A stretch of 64,000 nucleotides of DNA. Origin: Aerophototrophica crusticola (GTDB lineage Bacteria; Pseudomonadota; Alphaproteobacteria; Azospirillales; Azospirillaceae). The notes beneath the pieces are model-generated. The model was not told the origin of the DNA, ran no database searches, and worked only from the letters and a program-made list of their open reading frames with translations. Below are positions 60,824 through 64,000 of the stretch, piece after piece (position 1 is the first letter of the stretch; every line of letters begins with the position of its first letter). The translations under genes and the position numbers were made by a program. Location of the stretch: NCBI GenBank assembly GCA_001939945.1, contig MOEB01000017.1, positions 39,324-103,323 of the forward strand, given 5' to 3'.

Positions 60824-61881
60824 CAGGCCCCACCTTCCGCCACGACGCGGGCGGACAGGCTGAACCGCTCCCGCCCGGTCTTGGGGTCCTGCACCACGGG
60901 GGCCTGGAAGGTCGTGTCGCGGAACAGGCCGGACCCTTCCATCAGCCCCACCAGCCCGGACGCCGAAGCCGCCAACCCCGAGAGCCGGACCTGCCCATCC
61001 GCCACCTCGAAGCTAGTAAGCCAGGCCTCGTCCGGCAGCAGCCTCGTGACCTCCAGCAACAGGTCGGAGACGGTGGGCGCGGCCTGCTTGCGGCCCACCA
61101 GGAAGGCCGCCTCCCCCTCGATCCGGGCCAGTTCCGCCGCCAAGCCGGCCGTGGCCTGGGATTGGCGGCGGACGGCTTCGAAGGCCGCCCTTGCTTCCTC
61201 CGCTTCCCCATGGGCCCGCAGCAGCGGGAGGGCGACCGCCGCCACGGCCAGCAGGGCGGCCAGGGCCCCCAGCCCAACCGCGAGCGGGTCCCGCGCCGCC
61301 CCGCCTTCCCCATCCAGCCCCGGCACGGACAAGCCGTCGGCCCCGCCGCTGCCGCGGACCACCTCCACCGCGTCCGGCTCCACGCCCAAGGCCCGCGCCC
61401 GGTCCAGCGCGGCGTCCACCGCCGGGCGGGGCACCAGGGTCAGCTCCAGCGTCAGCCGCTGCGCCGCGGCGTCCCGGCCGACCAGCCGGTGGCCCAGCCG
61501 GACCTGCTCCGGGCGGAAGGGCGTCTGCTGGTCCAGCTCGAAGCCGATGACCTCCGCCAGGTTCGCCTCCGCCGCCAAGGGAAGCTGCATGGGCAGGCGC
61601 AGGCCGCTTTCCGCCGGCAGCCGCAACCGCACCGGCCCGCCGCGCCAGCCCGCCGACCTGGCCAGGGCCGCCAGGCCGCCCGGCGGCACGTGTCCCAGTT
61701 CCCGCCGCCCCCGCGGCCCCTCAAGGAGCGCGATCACCCCGTGGGCATCGGGCACCATCACCAGGCCCTCGCCCCGCTCCGTCCAGCGGCGCAGGGCCGG
61801 CGGCACCATCCCGGCCAGTTCGGCCAGCCACCAGCGCAGGAAGGTGCGGACGGTGCCGAGGGCCTGCTCCAGGACGGGCAT
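60823..61881 (-). CDS. gspL: Type II secretion protein GspL (PilM/PilN-like)
   Basis: 352 residues. The first ~195 residues are an actin-like cytoplasmic domain (LPLAAEANLAEVIGFELDQQ, FRPEQVRLGHRLVG). A membrane span (LAVGLGALAALLAVAAVALP) and a PilN-type coiled and ferredoxin-like periplasmic region follow (SDLLLEVTRLLPDEAWLTSF). GspL recruits the secretion ATPase and binds GspM. It starts 12 bases after gspD, so the three form one operon. Confidence 0.85.
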   Translation of the reverse strand: MPVLEQALGTVRTFLRWWLAELAGMVPPALRRWTERGEGLVMVPDAHGVIALLEGPRGRRELGHVPPGGLAALARSAGWRGGPVRLRLPAESGLRLPMQLPLAAEANLAEVIGFELDQQTPFRPEQVRLGHRLVGRDAAAQRLTLELTLVPRPAVDAALDRARALGVEPDAVEVVRGSGGADGLSVPGLDGEGGAARDPLAVGLGALAALLAVAAVALPLLRAHGEAEEARAAFEAVRRQSQATAGLAAELARIEGEAAFLVGRKQAAPTVSDLLLEVTRLLPDEAWLTSFEVADGQVRLSGLAASASGLVGLMEGSGLFRDTTFQAPVVQDPKTGRERFSLSARVVAEGGA

Positions 61882-61893
61882 GCCCCTCCCCCC

Positions 61894-64000
61894 TTACCAG
61901 GTCCCGACGGGCAGCGGGCGCAGCGCCCGCATACGGTCGCGCAACTCCTCCGTCAGGGCGCGGGCGTCGGTCTGGTTGCGGATGACCCGGGGGGACAGCA
62001 GCACCAGCAGCTCCGTCCGGTTGGTGGAGCGCTGGGTGTCGCGGAACAGCGGTCCGACCAGGGGCAGCTCGGACAGCACGGGGATGCCGCTGCGCCGGTC
62101 GCCCTGGTTCTGCCGGATCAGCCCGCCCAGGGCCACCGTCTCCCCGTCCTGCACGATGACGGAGCTGACGATCCGCCGCTGGGCGATGGTGGGGGAGTTG
62201 ATGGAGGAGGTGGTGGTGCGGACCACGTCGCTCACTTCCTGGTCGATATCCAGGGTCACAAGGCCGCTGGGGTTCACCCGTGGCGTCACCTGCAACACCA
62301 CGCCCGTGTTGCGGTACTGCACGCTGTTCACGATGGGCGCGTCGGGGTTGGTGACGCTCTGGCTCGACTGCGTCACCACCGGCACCTGGTCGCCCACCTG
62401 CAAGGCCGCGGTCTGGTGGTCCAGCACCAGCAGCTGGGGGGAGGAGACGACGTTCACGTCGCTGACCGTGGACAGCAGGTTGATGACGCCTACGCTGTCG
62501 GAGATGGAAAGGCTGTAGTTGAAGCCGGGGAAGATGCCCCCCACGGCCCCGTTCTCCGCTTGGCTCAGGGTGAAGCGGTTGGCCCCGGCCTTCAGGAAGA
62601 ACTGCACGCCATACTCCAGGGCGTCGTTCAGGGTGACCTCGGCGATGGTGGCCTCGATCAGGACCTGGAGGGGGACGATGTCCAGCTTCTTGATGATGCT
62701 CTCGACGATGGGGTAGTCCCGCGGCCGCGCCAGGATGACCAAGGCGTTGGTCTTGGTGTCGGCCACCACCCGGATGGGGGGCAGCTCCAGCCCGTCCGCC
62801 GCCCCGCCCCGGCCGCCGAGGCCGGAGCGCAGGTTGGCCGTCGCCTGCCGGCGGTCACGGCTGCCGGCCAGCGCCGCCGCCGGCCTGGTGTCGCGCTGGT
62901 TCCGGGCCGCGTCCCCGCCGGCGGGGAGGTCCACAGTGCCGGAGCCCGGGTCACCCTGCGCCCCGCCGGCCCCCTCCGCCTGGATGCTGAACCCGCGGGA
63001 GGACCGGTCGCCGCCCACCTGCGCCGCCTCCGTTCCGGGGGCCGTCTCCTCCCCCGCCGTGCGCACGTCGCCGGTGGACAGCAGCTCCGACAACACGGCG
63101 GCCAGGTCGGCGGCGCGGCTGTTCTGGACGTAGTACTCGAAAATCCGGGGCGTCACCTGGTCGTCGCCATAGTCCAGCCGGTCGATCCAGGCCCGCACCT
63201 GCCGCAGTTGGGCGGGCTGGCTGGCGATCACCAGGACGGCGTTCAGCCGCTCCACCGGCACCACCCGGACCAGCCCGCCGAGCGCCCCCTCGCCCGAGGT
63301 GTCGTCCACGATGACGGCCAGTTCCTCCGCCACCTGCCGGGCGTTGCCCACCTTCAGCGGGTACAGGCCGAAGGATCGGCTGGCCAGCCAGTCCACGTCC
63401 AGCTCCTGCACCAGCTCCGCGAAGCCCTGGAGGGCCGTGGCGGGGCCGGAGACCACCAGCAGGTTCCGCCGCGGGTCGGCCTGCAACACGCCGCCGGCCG
63501 GGACGAAGGGGTCCAGCACGCCCTTCACTTCCGCCGCGGGGATGGAGCGCAGCGGGATCACCCGCACCCCGTACCCCTCGCGTGAGCGGGCCACCGCGCT
63601 GCCCCTGGCCGCGTCCTCCAGCGGCACGATGCGGTAGAGCCCGTCCGCCCCCACGAGGGCCAGGCCGGCCGTGCGCAGAACCTGCTCGAAGGCGGGCAGC
63701 ACCGCGTCCCGCGGCAGGGGGCCGGTCTGGGCGGTGATCGTGCCCTGCACCCGCGGGTCCACGGCGTAGTTCAGTCCCAGGCCGGTGCCCAGCACGTCAC
63801 GGGCCACCTCCCGCACGTCCACGCCGGCATAGTTGAAGCTGATCTCCCCGCCCGGCGCGGTCTGCAACTCCCGCACGGGTGCGGGGGCCGGGGAGGGGTT
63901 GCCCTGGGGACCGCGGCCCAGCACCTCCTGCGCCGCTGCAAAGCCGCGGGGGCTGTCACCGGCCGGTCGCGGGGTCGGCGCCGCGGGGGCCGGCGCGCCC
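61894..64000 (-). CDS. gspD: Type II secretion secretin GspD (N terminus outside window)
   Basis: The frame is open to the window edge, so the signal peptide lies beyond 64000; about 702 residues are visible. N0-N3 modules can be followed: ISFNYAGVDVREVARDVLGT, YPLKVGNARQVAEELAVIVD, VLVIASQPAQLRQVRAWIDR and ALVILARPRDYPIVESIIKK. The secretin core follows (QVLIEATIAEVTLNDALEYG, VPVVTQSSQSVTNPDAPIVN, VLSELPLVGPLFRDTQRSTN, ELLVLLSPRVIRNQ). It forms the outer-membrane channel. No gspE, F, G, H, I or J is in the window; they may lie upstream of 64000. Confidence 0.93.
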   Translation of the reverse strand, partial: GAPAPAAPTPRPAGDSPRGFAAAQEVLGRGPQGNPSPAPAPVRELQTAPGGEISFNYAGVDVREVARDVLGTGLGLNYAVDPRVQGTITAQTGPLPRDAVLPAFEQVLRTAGLALVGADGLYRIVPLEDAARGSAVARSREGYGVRVIPLRSIPAAEVKGVLDPFVPAGGVLQADPRRNLLVVSGPATALQGFAELVQELDVDWLASRSFGLYPLKVGNARQVAEELAVIVDDTSGEGALGGLVRVVPVERLNAVLVIASQPAQLRQVRAWIDRLDYGDDQVTPRIFEYYVQNSRAADLAAVLSELLSTGDVRTAGEETAPGTEAAQVGGDRSSRGFSIQAEGAGGAQGDPGSGTVDLPAGGDAARNQRDTRPAAALAGSRDRRQATANLRSGLGGRGGAADGLELPPIRVVADTKTNALVILARPRDYPIVESIIKKLDIVPLQVLIEATIAEVTLNDALEYGVQFFLKAGANRFTLSQAENGAVGGIFPGFNYSLSISDSVGVINLLSTVSDVNVVSSPQLLVLDHQTAALQVGDQVPVVTQSSQSVTNPDAPIVNSVQYRNTGVVLQVTPRVNPSGLVTLDIDQEVSDVVRTTTSSINSPTIAQRRIVSSVIVQDGETVALGGLIRQNQGDRRSGIPVLSELPLVGPLFRDTQRSTNRTELLVLLSPRVIRNQTDARALTEELRDRMRALRPLPVGTW

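Noticed and set aside
1..64000. CRISPR arrays, tRNA and rRNA genes
   Set aside because: No regularly spaced repeat set and no tRNA- or rRNA-like sequence was recognised. Short structured RNAs cannot be excluded by eye.

Overview
The window is a 64 kb piece of a very GC-rich bacterial chromosome or large replicon with dense coding, short intergenic gaps and many start/stop overlaps. The many HWE/HisKA_2 sensor kinases, the single-domain response regulators, EcfG-like (GGAAC-N16/17-GGTT) promoter candidates and the style of the type II secretion genes suggest an alphaproteobacterium, most likely of the Rhodospirillales/Azospirillales group. This is inference from content, not a taxonomic match. 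I see no rRNA, tRNA, CRISPR array, transposase or phage gene.

Layout. 0-4.4 kb: a GDSL-esterase autotransporter (cut by the window edge), a membrane-anchored AraC regulator, a small lipoprotein, a CAT-like acyltransferase and an unlisted 51-residue membrane protein. 4.5-8.4 kb: an inverted repeat, then an AraC regulator, a GSA-aminotransferase-like enzyme and a glutamine-synthetase-like ligase read as one unit. 8.6-13.0 kb: a c-di-GMP phosphodiesterase coupled to an amicyanin-like cupredoxin, divergent from a DUF3034-like outer-membrane protein and a secreted truncated haemoglobin. 13.0-16.4 kb: flavoprotein monooxygenase plus MFS exporter behind two identical-half-site palindromes, with an ArsR-type regulator facing them. 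16.4-29.1 kb: a receiver-PAS-kinase protein, a three-gene run (di-haem lipoprotein, GMC oxidoreductase, patatin-membrane fusion), then a signalling island with two response regulators, a Crp-type regulator and a CHASE3 kinase.

29.1-35.5 kb: sbcDC, HU and a TonB-like protein. 35.5-42.7 kb: stress proteins (YsnF/DUF2382 type), two further sensor kinases and small hypotheticals. 42.9-52.5 kb: a large winged-helix/NB-ATPase regulator divergent from transglutaminase, DUF2126 putative amidoligase and ATP-grasp/Alpha-E genes, a predicted peptide-modifying set whose chemistry is unknown. 52.6-55.9 kb: AraC regulator with alpha/beta hydrolase, and a Tat-exported ferritin-like protein. 56-64 kb: a type II secretion locus (gspD-L-M and gspC-K on the minus strand) interrupted by a plus-strand, Tat-exported PhoX-like phosphatase, a plausible client of the secreton.

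The most promising little-described systems are the haemoglobin/cupredoxin/DUF3034/c-di-GMP cluster, the cytochrome/GMC/patatin operon and the transglutaminase/amidoligase/ATP-grasp operon. Several repeated or palindromic DNA sites next to regulators are also reported as candidate operators.
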